The position numbers and the translations under genes were made by a program. 5,570 nt of DNA from Clostridia bacterium (lineage in GTDB: Bacteria; Bacillota_A; Clostridia; Christensenellales; Borkfalkiaceae): NCBI GenBank assembly GCA_017462505.1, contig JAFTQY010000024.1:1-5570 (forward strand), written 5' to 3'. Each line of letters starts with the position of its first letter. Within the stretch, counting starts at the first letter, position 1. The notes under the pieces are model-generated. The model was not told the DNA's origin, searched no databases, and saw nothing but the letters and a program-made list of their open reading frames with translations. Positions 1 to 5,413 of the stretch are shown here, one piece after another.

Positions 1-98
1 ATGTATTCGCCCGTTGCAGCCTTTCTGCTGTCAACAACTACGATACGGTAGATAGGGTTCTTCTTGTCGCCCATTCTCAAAAGTCTCATTTTTACCAT
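1..98 (-). CDS. rpsP: 30S ribosomal protein S16, N-terminal part (cut by window edge)
   Basis: This is the first 32 codons of ribosomal protein S16, a small-subunit assembly protein that binds 16S rRNA. The translation begins [20 protein letters not shown] and continues [12 protein letters not shown]. It matches the family opening pattern of a basic MVKIRLxRMG stretch followed by PxYRIVVxDSR. The gene runs off the left edge, so the C-terminal part is not visible. The ATG at 98-96 is chosen because GGAGGT at 111-106 lies 7 nt upstream; the next ATG, at codon 4, is too far from it. It follows ffh with a 91-bp gap, the usual Firmicute order ylxM-ffh-rpsP. Identification is from sequence pattern and synteny and is very secure. 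Confidence 0.95.
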   Translation of the reverse strand, partial: MVKMRLLRMGDKKNPIYRIVVVDSRKAATGEY

Positions 99-189
99 GA
101 TAAATACCTCCAAAGTATCTTAAAATTTTTTGTCTTTTTTATTTCAATCGGCTTTCGCCGCTTGCTTTTCCTTTGTGCTTTGTTTTTGC
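99..189 (-). other. ffh-rpsP intergenic region, A-rich, one small hairpin
   Basis: These 91 bp read as very purine-rich on the minus strand (several A-tracts) and end in the rpsP ribosome binding site. The only clear structure is a 4-bp stem, CGGC-GAAA-GCCG, at 160-149, with a GNRA-type tetraloop. On the minus strand it is followed by A-rich rather than T-rich sequence, so it is not an intrinsic terminator. No good promoter was found: TTGAAA at 147-142 has only poor -10 candidates at suitable spacing. Co-transcription of rpsP with ffh is the simplest reading. Confidence 0.5.
106..111 (-). promoter_or_regulatory. Strong ribosome binding site of rpsP
   Basis: GGAGGT on the minus strand, 7 nt before the rpsP ATG. 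It is among the best matches to the anti-Shine-Dalgarno sequence in the window, as expected for a highly expressed ribosomal protein, and it fixes the start codon. Confidence 0.85.
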
Positions 190-1509
190 TTAGAACGGCA
201 GTTTGAATTTGCCCTTGCCGCCTTTGAGCTGTTTCATCAGCATTTTCGTCTGCTCGAACTGCTTTAACAGCTGATTGATCTCTTGCACGCTCGTACCCGA
301 GCCCGCCGCGATACGGCGTTTTCTTTTGCTGTCGATGATCGAGGGATTGTCGCGCTCTTGCTTGGTCATCGAAAGAATGATCGCTTTCGTGCGCTCGATA
401 CGCTTTTCGTCCACGTCCCCCTCGTTTACTTTCAGCTTGCCCGCGCCGGGGAGCATCGAAAGCATCGCCTGCGCGCCGCCCATCTTCTTCATCATCGCGA
501 ACTGTTCCAGATAATCGGTGAGCGTAAAGGTGTTCGCCAGCATTTTTTGCTGCATTTTCTTTGCGTCTTCCTCGGTAATGGCTTGTTGCGCCTTTTCAAT
601 CAAGGACAAAACGTCGCCCATACCCAAAATTCTCGACGCCATACGGTCGGGATAGAACGGCTCTAAATCCGCCGCCTTTTCGCCCACGCCGATAAATTTG
701 ATCGGCTTGCCCGTCACCGCTTTGATCGAAAGACATGCGCCGCCGCGTGTGTCGCCGTCGAGCTTGGTCAAGATCACGCCCGTCACGTCCAGACGGGAAT
801 TGAACGTTTCGGCAACGTTTACCGCCTCTTGCCCCGTCATTGCGTCAACGACGAGCAACGTTTCGGTAACGTCCACTTCCTTTTTGATATTTTCCAGCTC
901 CTGCATCAGCGTATCGTCGATCTGCAAGCGCCCCGCCGTGTCCAAGATCACGGTGTCGTAGTTCATCGAACGCGCGTGCTCGATCGCCTGTTTCGCCGTC
1001 TTTACGGGGTTTTGCGTTCCCTTTTCAAAGACCTCTACCTGCACGTTTTTGCCCACGACCTGCAATTGCGTGATCGCCGCGGGACGGTAGATATCCCCCG
1101 CCACAAGCAAGGGACGTTTGCCCTGTTTTTTAAGGTGCAAAGCAAGCTTTCCGCACAACGTCGTTTTACCCGCGCCCTGCAAACCGCACATCATGATCAC
1201 GGTCGGCAATTTCGGCGATACTTCCAGCTTTGCGTTTTTCGAGCCCATCAGCTCGATCAATTCCTCGTTGACGATCTTGATAACCTGTTGCGCGGGATTG
1301 AGCGAGGCTAAAATTTCCTGCCCTACCGCCTTTTCGGAAACGTCCGCGATAAACTGCTTTGCGACTTTCAAATTGACGTCGGCTTCGAGCAAAGCCACGC
1401 GCACCTCGCGCATCGCCGTACGAATTTCCAGCTCCGTCAATTTACCGCGCTTGGTCAGCTTGGAAAATATATGATTTAAGCGTTCCGCTAATCCACCGAA
1501 TAATGCCAT
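190..1509 (-). CDS. ffh: Signal recognition particle protein Ffh (SRP54 homologue)
   Basis: Ffh is the GTPase of the signal recognition particle. With SRP RNA it binds signal sequences emerging from the ribosome and docks with FtsY at the membrane. At 439 residues it is of normal length. The N domain (about 1-85, helical, LTELEIRTAMREVRVALLEADV) is followed by the NG GTPase with P-loop GLQGAGKTT (109-117), the insertion-box motif GDIYRPAAITQL (138-149), DTAGRL (190-195) and TKLDGD (248-253). The linker motif PDRMASRILGMGD (287-299) leads into a methionine-rich M domain (about 310-439). That domain carries the SRP RNA-binding GSGTSVQEINQLLKQF (403-418) and a basic GKGKFKLPF tail. The ATG at 1509 is preceded by GAGGA at 1518-1514 with a short 4-nt spacer. 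It lies 12 nt after ylxM and is probably co-transcribed from the promoter at 1855-1827. No key residue is missing. Confidence 0.98.
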   Translation of the reverse strand: MALFGGLAERLNHIFSKLTKRGKLTELEIRTAMREVRVALLEADVNLKVAKQFIADVSEKAVGQEILASLNPAQQVIKIVNEELIELMGSKNAKLEVSPKLPTVIMMCGLQGAGKTTLCGKLALHLKKQGKRPLLVAGDIYRPAAITQLQVVGKNVQVEVFEKGTQNPVKTAKQAIEHARSMNYDTVILDTAGRLQIDDTLMQELENIKKEVDVTETLLVVDAMTGQEAVNVAETFNSRLDVTGVILTKLDGDTRGGACLSIKAVTGKPIKFIGVGEKAADLEPFYPDRMASRILGMGDVLSLIEKAQQAITEEDAKKMQQKMLANTFTLTDYLEQFAMMKKMGGAQAMLSMLPGAGKLKVNEGDVDEKRIERTKAIILSMTKQERDNPSIIDSKRKRRIAAGSGTSVQEINQLLKQFEQTKMLMKQLKGGKGKFKLPF

Positions 1510-1521
1510 ATCGTCCTCTTT

Positions 1522-1794
1522 TTAAACGTTTGCGCCCTTTTTCAGAGCGTCGATCTGCGCCTGCATTTCCTCTACCGTACGCGAAAAACCGAGCTTTTCT
1601 TCGTACTTTTCCAACTGCTTACGGCATTTTTGCAAGCAATCGGAAACGCTTTGACGGGATACGCCCTTTTGTTCGGCGATCTCCCCTAAGGATAAGTCAA
1701 AGTTAAAATACAGATCGGAAATTTCCCTCTGCGTCGCCGTCAAAAGCGGCGAGTATAGATCCAAGAGCCGCAAAAATTGCAAATCGTCTTTCAT
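1522..1794 (-). CDS. ylxM: YlxM/p13-like SRP-associated helix-turn-helix protein
   Basis: A 90-residue protein of the YlxM/p13 family, whose genes lie next to ffh (often also ftsY) in Firmicutes. The family resembles sigma-factor region 4 and has been linked to SRP function, with evidence in streptococci that it affects SRP GTPase activity. Recognisable parts are LLTATQREISDLYFNFDLSL (17-36) and the helix-turn-helix GEIAEQKGVSRQSVSDCL (37-54), followed by a charged helix ending in YEEKLG (64-69). It lacks some C-terminal residues seen in longer homologues (B. subtilis YlxM is about 110). Residues 53 and 57 are cysteines, spaced C-x3-C, with no further evidence of metal binding. The ATG at 1794 follows AAAGGGGG (1809-1802) by 7 nt. 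It is the first gene after a consensus promoter, and its stop is 12 nt before ffh. Confidence 0.9.
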   Translation of the reverse strand: MKDDLQFLRLLDLYSPLLTATQREISDLYFNFDLSLGEIAEQKGVSRQSVSDCLQKCRKQLEKYEEKLGFSRTVEEMQAQIDALKKGANV

Positions 1795-1801
1795 TTCCGC
1801 G

Positions 1802-1809
1802 CCCCCTTT
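1802..1809 (-). promoter_or_regulatory. Ribosome binding site of ylxM
   Basis: AAAGGGGG on the minus strand, 7 nt before the ylxM ATG. It supports that start and places the site about 11-18 nt downstream of the predicted transcription start, so the mRNA leader is short (about 26 nt). Confidence 0.65.
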
Positions 1810-1826
1810 CCCGTTTTCCGTAGCCT

Positions 1827-1855
1827 ATTATACACCATAAAAATATACCTGTCAA
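1827..1855 (-). promoter_or_regulatory. Consensus sigma-70/sigma-A promoter for ylxM-ffh(-rpsP)
   Basis: On the minus strand TTGACA (1855-1850) and TATAAT (1832-1827) are both perfect consensus hexamers, separated by exactly 17 bp (1849-1833). The start of transcription is predicted near 1820, about 26 nt before the ylxM ATG. A-tracts upstream of the -35 could act as an UP-like element. The -35 box forms part of the second arm of the 9-bp inverted repeat described separately, so promoter and terminator overlap. The match is read directly from sequence; activity is inferred. Confidence 0.85.
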
Positions 1856-1873
1856 GCATTTTTACTTGACAGG
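1838..1873 (-). terminator. Probable intrinsic terminator after rseP, overlapping the ylxM promoter
   Basis: On the minus strand CCTGTCAAG (1873-1865) and CTTGACAGG (1856-1848) form a perfect 9-bp stem with an 8-nt loop. TATATTTTTA (1847-1838) follows directly, a U-rich but imperfect tail. It lies 27 nt beyond the rseP stop and would end the uppS-cdsA-dxr-rseP transcript. The flanks also match: AAAAATATA (1893-1885 on the minus strand) can pair with TATATTTTT (1847-1839), extending the stem past an 11-nt bulge. The plus strand also has a T-run after the stem (1880-1894), so the hairpin could work in both directions, but no plus-strand gene reads into it. Alternatively the dyad is a regulator binding site. 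Confidence 0.6.
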
Positions 1874-1899
1874 CAAAACTTTTTTATATTTTTTCGTCG

Positions 1900-3189
1900 C
1901 TATCCTATAAATTGCAACAGATCCACCAAAATAGCAAACCCGAAGAGGAAAATCAGCCCTGCGAAATTGATAATCGCCTCTACCTTGCGGTTGACGGGCT
2001 TTTTGCGAATCCACTCGATAATGCAGAAAATGACCTTACAACCGTCCAGCGCGGGCACGGGCAACAGGTTGAACACGGCGAGGTTGACCCCGATAAACGC
2101 CGCGATCGACAGGAAATTTTGCAAGCCGCTTGCCGCCACCTCAGACGTGAGCTTTATGGTCGTGGCAGGACCGCCGACCGCATTGATACCCAGTTTCCCC
2201 GTCAGCAGTTCGCCAAGCGAACGCAAGATCGTGCCGCCGATTTTAAAGGAATACACGAAAGAATGTCCGATCGTTCCAAAAAATCCGCTCTTTACGTCCG
2301 TGGGCACAAGTCCGCCGCCAAAGGTCAGTTTGTTTACAATTTCCCCGTCTTCACCCGCAACGTCCTCGCGATACGCCAAACCAAGCGGATATAAAATAGA
2401 GCCGATATCCGACATGTTTTTGGGGTTGGAATCTTTTACAAGAGTCACGTCCACGACCTGCTTTTTGCCCTCGCGAACAACCAAAACACCCACCACGTCC
2501 CCCTTTCGTTTGCCGTCAAGAACGGACATGTAATCGGTGACCAGATACAAATCCTTGCCGTTGATTTCCAAAATGATATCGCCCGTTTGCAAGCCGCTGT
2601 TATAGATATCCCACGCCTCTTGGCTAGCCTCCTTGATCGGCTCTTGCTTTTCGACCATGTACACAGGGCGACCAAAGCCCGCAAACATAACAACGATCAA
2701 GGTCAACGCCAAAAGATAATTCATCAGCGCCCCCGCGATCAATACGATAATGCGTTTCCAAGGGGCTTGGTCGTTAAAACGCGCGCCTTTCGGCTCGGGA
2801 TATTCCTCGTCTTTATCTACCGAATTTTCTTCCGATTTTTCGCTTGCTTGCGATACGTCCGCCGCCGTTTGCATTTCCTCAAAGGGTTCTTCGTCGGGAT
2901 TTTTAGGCGGTTCGTCCTCAAATTCGTCCTCGCCGTCGAAGGCGCAATACCCGCCCAAGGGGATAATACGCAAAGCGAAAAGCTCTCCCGTTTTTTTGCT
3001 CCGTTTTTTAAAGAGCGCGGGTCCGAACCCGATGGAAAATTCGTTGATCTTAAAGCCGAGAATTTTCCCTGCGACGTAATGCCCGAACTCGTGAATCGTG
3101 ATCATGGCAAGCAAAATCACGATGGCAAGCACCACCCCGCCAAACGAGCGCAACGCCCCTAAATTTGCCAAAAGATTAGATACGTTCAA
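1900..3189 (-). CDS. rseP: RseP/RasP-type site-2 intramembrane zinc metalloprotease
   Basis: A 429-residue membrane protease of the M50 (S2P) family, which cuts transmembrane segments of anti-sigma factors and remnant signal peptides. The zinc motif HEFGH (33-37) is in the first membrane segment. The second segment follows FNDQAPWKRI and carries AGALMN (152-157). A PDZ domain (about 175-290) includes SGLQTGDIILEINGK (198-212). The third segment carries NLLPVPALDG (374-383), with the third zinc ligand at D382, and a last helix lies near 405-426. The start is TTG at 3189-3187: the dxr stop codon lies in frame just upstream and no other start codon intervenes. AGGGG sits 7 nt before it. The next Met (29) would remove most of the first membrane segment. 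Between residues 86 and 136 there is an unusually long acidic, disordered-looking insert. It is the last gene of its block; B. subtilis calls the homologue rasP. Confidence 0.95.
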   Translation of the reverse strand: MNVSNLLANLGALRSFGGVVLAIVILLAMITIHEFGHYVAGKILGFKINEFSIGFGPALFKKRSKKTGELFALRIIPLGGYCAFDGEDEFEDEPPKNPDEEPFEEMQTAADVSQASEKSEENSVDKDEEYPEPKGARFNDQAPWKRIIVLIAGALMNYLLALTLIVVMFAGFGRPVYMVEKQEPIKEASQEAWDIYNSGLQTGDIILEINGKDLYLVTDYMSVLDGKRKGDVVGVLVVREGKKQVVDVTLVKDSNPKNMSDIGSILYPLGLAYREDVAGEDGEIVNKLTFGGGLVPTDVKSGFFGTIGHSFVYSFKIGGTILRSLGELLTGKLGINAVGGPATTIKLTSEVAASGLQNFLSIAAFIGVNLAVFNLLPVPALDGCKVIFCIIEWIRKKPVNRKVEAIINFAGLIFLFGFAILVDLLQFIG

Positions 3190-3196
3190 TACCTTT

Positions 3197-3201
3197 CCCC
3201 T
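3197..3201 (-). promoter_or_regulatory. Ribosome binding site that sets the TTG start of rseP
   Basis: AGGGG on the minus strand, immediately after the dxr stop codon and 7 nt before the TTG. The in-frame TAA of dxr (3204-3202) rules out any longer N terminus. Tight packing suggests translational coupling of dxr and rseP. Confidence 0.7.
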
Positions 3202-4347
3202 TTATAAACCTTTGATATATTCTCTCGCCAACGCGCGGGCGCGTTCGTCCGTTTCAAGCAGAGCCTGATAGCAGTCGGGCTTTGCCCGCTCCGTCTTTTT
3301 CAGCGCGTCCTCAATAGTGTCCGCGATTTTTGTAAATCCTATCCGCCCATCCAAGAACGCGCGCACAGCAACTTCGCCTGCGCCGTTGAGCGCGCAGGGA
3401 TAGTTATCCCCCAGCTCCGCGCTCGTCAACGCCAGATCAAAGCACGGGAAACGCTTTCTTTCCAAGGGCAAGAACCGTATCGCGCCAAGCGCGACGAAAT
3501 CCAGCGGCTTTAATCCGCAATCGAAACGTTCGGGATAGGTCAGCGCAAGCTGTATGGGCAACTCCATGGTCGGATAGCTCATCTGCGCCAAAATGCCGCC
3601 GTCGTCAAATTCCACCATGGAATGGATAATGCTTTCGGGTTGCACGACCGCGTCTATCTTTTCCAAGGGCGCGTCGTAGAGCCACTTCGCTTCGATCACC
3701 TCAAAGCCCTTGTTTAAGAGGGTCGCGCTGTCGATCGTGATCTTTGCGCCCATCTGCCAGGTGGGGTGTTTGAGCGCGTCCTTTGCCGTTACTTTTTCAA
3801 GCTGTTCAGGCGTATATGCGTAAAACGGGCCGCCGCTTGCCGTGATGATCAGCCTACGGAACGGCGCGTCCGCACGGAAATTCAGCGCCTGCCAAAGGGC
3901 GGAATGTTCGCTGTCTACGGGCATCAGATCGATACCCGCCGCCTTGATCTTTTGCATGACCAGCTCGCCGCCGCAAACGAGGGTTTCCTTGTTCGCGAGG
4001 GCGATATTTTTTTTCAGCTCCGCCGCTTTAAGGGAATATTTCAGCCCCGCAAAGCCCGTCGCCGCGACAAACGCCACGTTGCCGTAGCCGATCGCCTCTT
4101 CCGCCGCGCGCTCGCCATAGCGAAACAGCACGCCCGCGGGGATTTTATCGGCGATTTGTTTACCGATATTTTCGTCCGCCAAGGCGGCGTATGCGGGACG
4201 GAACTCGTTTACCTGCTGCAAAAACAGCTCCGCGGACGAGTTCGCCACGATACTTTGAATTTTGAATTTATCGGGGTGACGGCGCACGACCGAGCAGACC
4301 TGCCGCCCGATAGACCCCGTCGAACCGATCAAGGATATGGTTTTCAT
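3202..4347 (-). CDS. dxr: 1-deoxy-D-xylulose 5-phosphate reductoisomerase
   Basis: Dxr (IspC) converts DXP to 2-C-methyl-D-erythritol 4-phosphate with NADPH, the committed step of the MEP isoprenoid pathway in the cytoplasm. Its 381 residues are typical. The NADPH fold starts with SLIGSTGSIG (5-14). ALANKETLV (116-124) is followed by the metal and substrate motif PVDSEHSA (143-150) with D145, S146 and E147. ASGGPF (170-175) holds S171. The flexible active-site loop and following motif carry H194, W197, S207, N212, K213 and E216, at spacings equivalent to the E. coli catalytic residues. QPESIIHSMVEF (236-247) follows. Two normally conserved spots differ: YPTMELPIQ (258-266; usually PDM) and NGAGEVAV (321-328; usually NAANE). 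Both are outside the metal site, so activity is expected. The ATG follows AAGGA by 7 nt. The gene is 23 nt after cdsA and 12 nt before rseP. Confidence 0.97.
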   Translation of the reverse strand: MKTISLIGSTGSIGRQVCSVVRRHPDKFKIQSIVANSSAELFLQQVNEFRPAYAALADENIGKQIADKIPAGVLFRYGERAAEEAIGYGNVAFVAATGFAGLKYSLKAAELKKNIALANKETLVCGGELVMQKIKAAGIDLMPVDSEHSALWQALNFRADAPFRRLIITASGGPFYAYTPEQLEKVTAKDALKHPTWQMGAKITIDSATLLNKGFEVIEAKWLYDAPLEKIDAVVQPESIIHSMVEFDDGGILAQMSYPTMELPIQLALTYPERFDCGLKPLDFVALGAIRFLPLERKRFPCFDLALTSAELGDNYPCALNGAGEVAVRAFLDGRIGFTKIADTIEDALKKTERAKPDCYQALLETDERARALAREYIKGL

Positions 4348-4370
4348 AATTTCTTCCTTGGAAAAACCGC

Positions 4371-5282
4371 TTACGCGAGCAAGTGTATGGCGGTAAACGC
4401 GACGTATACCACTACGGTTGCGAAAAACGTACCGTCCAAACGGTCCAAAACGCCGCCGTGCCCGGGCATGATACTGCCCATGTCCTTCAATCCGACCTTG
4501 CGTTTGATACTGCTTTCCACCAGATCGCCAAACGCCGTAGCCACCGCCGCTATCAGCCCGATACCGATATACGTGGGCAACAAAATCGCCATTTTATCGT
4601 ACGAGCCAACGCATGCATTGTAGATAAAATATAACGCTACCGCGCCGAGCATACCGCCGACAAGCCCGCCGATGCCGCCGATCACCGTCTTGTTCGGGCT
4701 TAAATTCGGCGCCATTTTCTTGGGGAATTTCCCTTTCATATACCGTCCGAACACGTACGCGATCGAATCCGCGCACGGGGATACGACAAAGATAAACAAG
4801 ATCATAATGCGGGAATCGAGCGCAAATCTCGCCAGTCTAACCCCGCCCGTCGCATGGTTGGTCAGCACCAACAAGCAAAGCAACAACGTGGGATATACCG
4901 CCGAGAATAAGGACAGTCCCAAGCTTTCGAGGGTGACCTTGTCGTGCGCGACGACAAGCAGAGATAACAGCGTAACGGCAAGCACCAACGCCAAACCGCC
5001 GATCACCGTCAGCCCGTTGCCCCATTTCCATTGACAAACCGCCACGGCGGGGATTGCCGCCGTTGCAAACGCGTACACGATACCCCGTTCTGCCTTGCAG
5101 GTTTTGTCCTTGACCGCACGGAGCATTTCAAACGTGCCGATAAGCGCAAACGCATAGATCAAAACGTCGAAACAAAAATCGCCGTAGGGCACGCCGTTTA
5201 CCGTGGGCACGACGATCTTCAAACAGAAAAACGCGACCAAAATCGCGATATAGATCGTGCCCGATATCAAACGAATTTTCAT
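4371..5282 (-). CDS. cdsA: Phosphatidate cytidylyltransferase (CDP-diacylglycerol synthase)
   Basis: CdsA is a polytopic membrane enzyme that joins CTP and phosphatidic acid to CDP-diacylglycerol, the precursor of phosphatidylglycerol, cardiolipin and other phospholipids. The 303 residues include about nine hydrophobic segments, roughly at 5-27, 37-55, 66-83, 90-112, 121-141, 158-178, 200-222, 232-250 and 284-301. The family signature spans 257-283: SSIKR (257-261), KD (266-267), PGHGGVLDRLD (273-283). Upstream, DSIAYVFGR (172-180) and SPNKTVIGG (195-203) match the conserved cytoplasmic motifs; the second usually reads SPxKTxEG, with I201 here at the Glu position. The ATG at 5282 is preceded by AAGGAG (5296-5291) at 8 nt. 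It sits 131 bp after uppS, a gap with notable inverted repeats, and 23 nt before dxr. Confidence 0.96.
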   Translation of the reverse strand: MKIRLISGTIYIAILVAFFCLKIVVPTVNGVPYGDFCFDVLIYAFALIGTFEMLRAVKDKTCKAERGIVYAFATAAIPAVAVCQWKWGNGLTVIGGLALVLAVTLLSLLVVAHDKVTLESLGLSLFSAVYPTLLLCLLVLTNHATGGVRLARFALDSRIMILFIFVVSPCADSIAYVFGRYMKGKFPKKMAPNLSPNKTVIGGIGGLVGGMLGAVALYFIYNACVGSYDKMAILLPTYIGIGLIAAVATAFGDLVESSIKRKVGLKDMGSIMPGHGGVLDRLDGTFFATVVVYVAFTAIHLLA

Positions 5283-5413
5283 AAGTATTTCTCCTTGTAA
5301 GGGAAACTTTCGTTAAAGTCCGTCTTGCCCCAGACGGGACAAAACCCCATTAAAAACGCAAGGGCAAGACGCACCTAAAACCTCGGTCATCGCATACCTG
5401 CCCCCGTCGTTTG
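5283..5413 (-). other. uppS-cdsA intergenic leader with nested inverted repeats
   Basis: This 131-bp gap is the longest in the window and contrasts with the 12- and 23-nt gaps downstream. On the minus strand a perfect 10-bp repeat, CGTCTTGCCC (5371-5362) and GGGCAAGACG (5330-5321), encloses a 31-nt loop. A second helix uses part of the same downstream arm: GTCCCGTCT (5340-5332) can pair with AGACGGAC (5325-5318), 8 bp with a single bulged base. The two cannot form together. ACTTT-AACG-AAAGT (5319-5306) and the cdsA ribosome binding site follow. No T-run follows either long helix, so neither is a standard terminator. No promoter with good hexamers and spacing was found. A 25-codon ORF (5390-5313) runs through the structure. 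Function is unknown; attenuation, mRNA processing or a palindromic repeat element are possible. Confidence 0.5.
5291..5296 (-). promoter_or_regulatory. Ribosome binding site of cdsA
   Basis: AAGGAG on the minus strand, 8 nt before the cdsA ATG. It could be partly paired by a weak hairpin (TTTC at 5306-5303 with GAAA at 5291-5288), a possible way to tune translation, described as a finding. Confidence 0.75.

Noticed and set aside
117..147. Possible separate promoter for rpsP (TTGAAA at 147-142, TAAGAT or TTTAAG-like -10)
   Set aside because: The -10 candidates match only about 4 of 6 bases at 18-19 bp spacing in A-rich sequence, so chance matches are expected.
149..160. Intrinsic terminator after ffh
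   Set aside because: The 4-bp stem is followed on the minus strand by A-rich sequence rather than a T-run. On the plus strand the T-rich run precedes the stem, so neither direction fits.
1866..1890. TTGACA on the plus strand with TATATT downstream, a possible divergent promoter
   Set aside because: The spacing is only 13 bp, the TTGACA arises from the palindrome, and no plus-strand gene follows.
3766..4623. A 285-codon plus-strand ORF, the longest antisense reading frame
   Set aside because: It lies opposite dxr and cdsA, crosses their junction, has no ribosome binding site evident and a translation rich in Arg, His and Phe with no family resemblance. It is a codon-bias shadow, as are the other long plus-strand ORFs opposite ffh and rseP.
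5312..5342. Possible internal promoter for cdsA (TTGTCC and TTTAAC, minus strand)
   Set aside because: Each hexamer matches 4 of 6 and the spacer is 19 bp. The -35 is inside the inverted repeats. Too weak to call.
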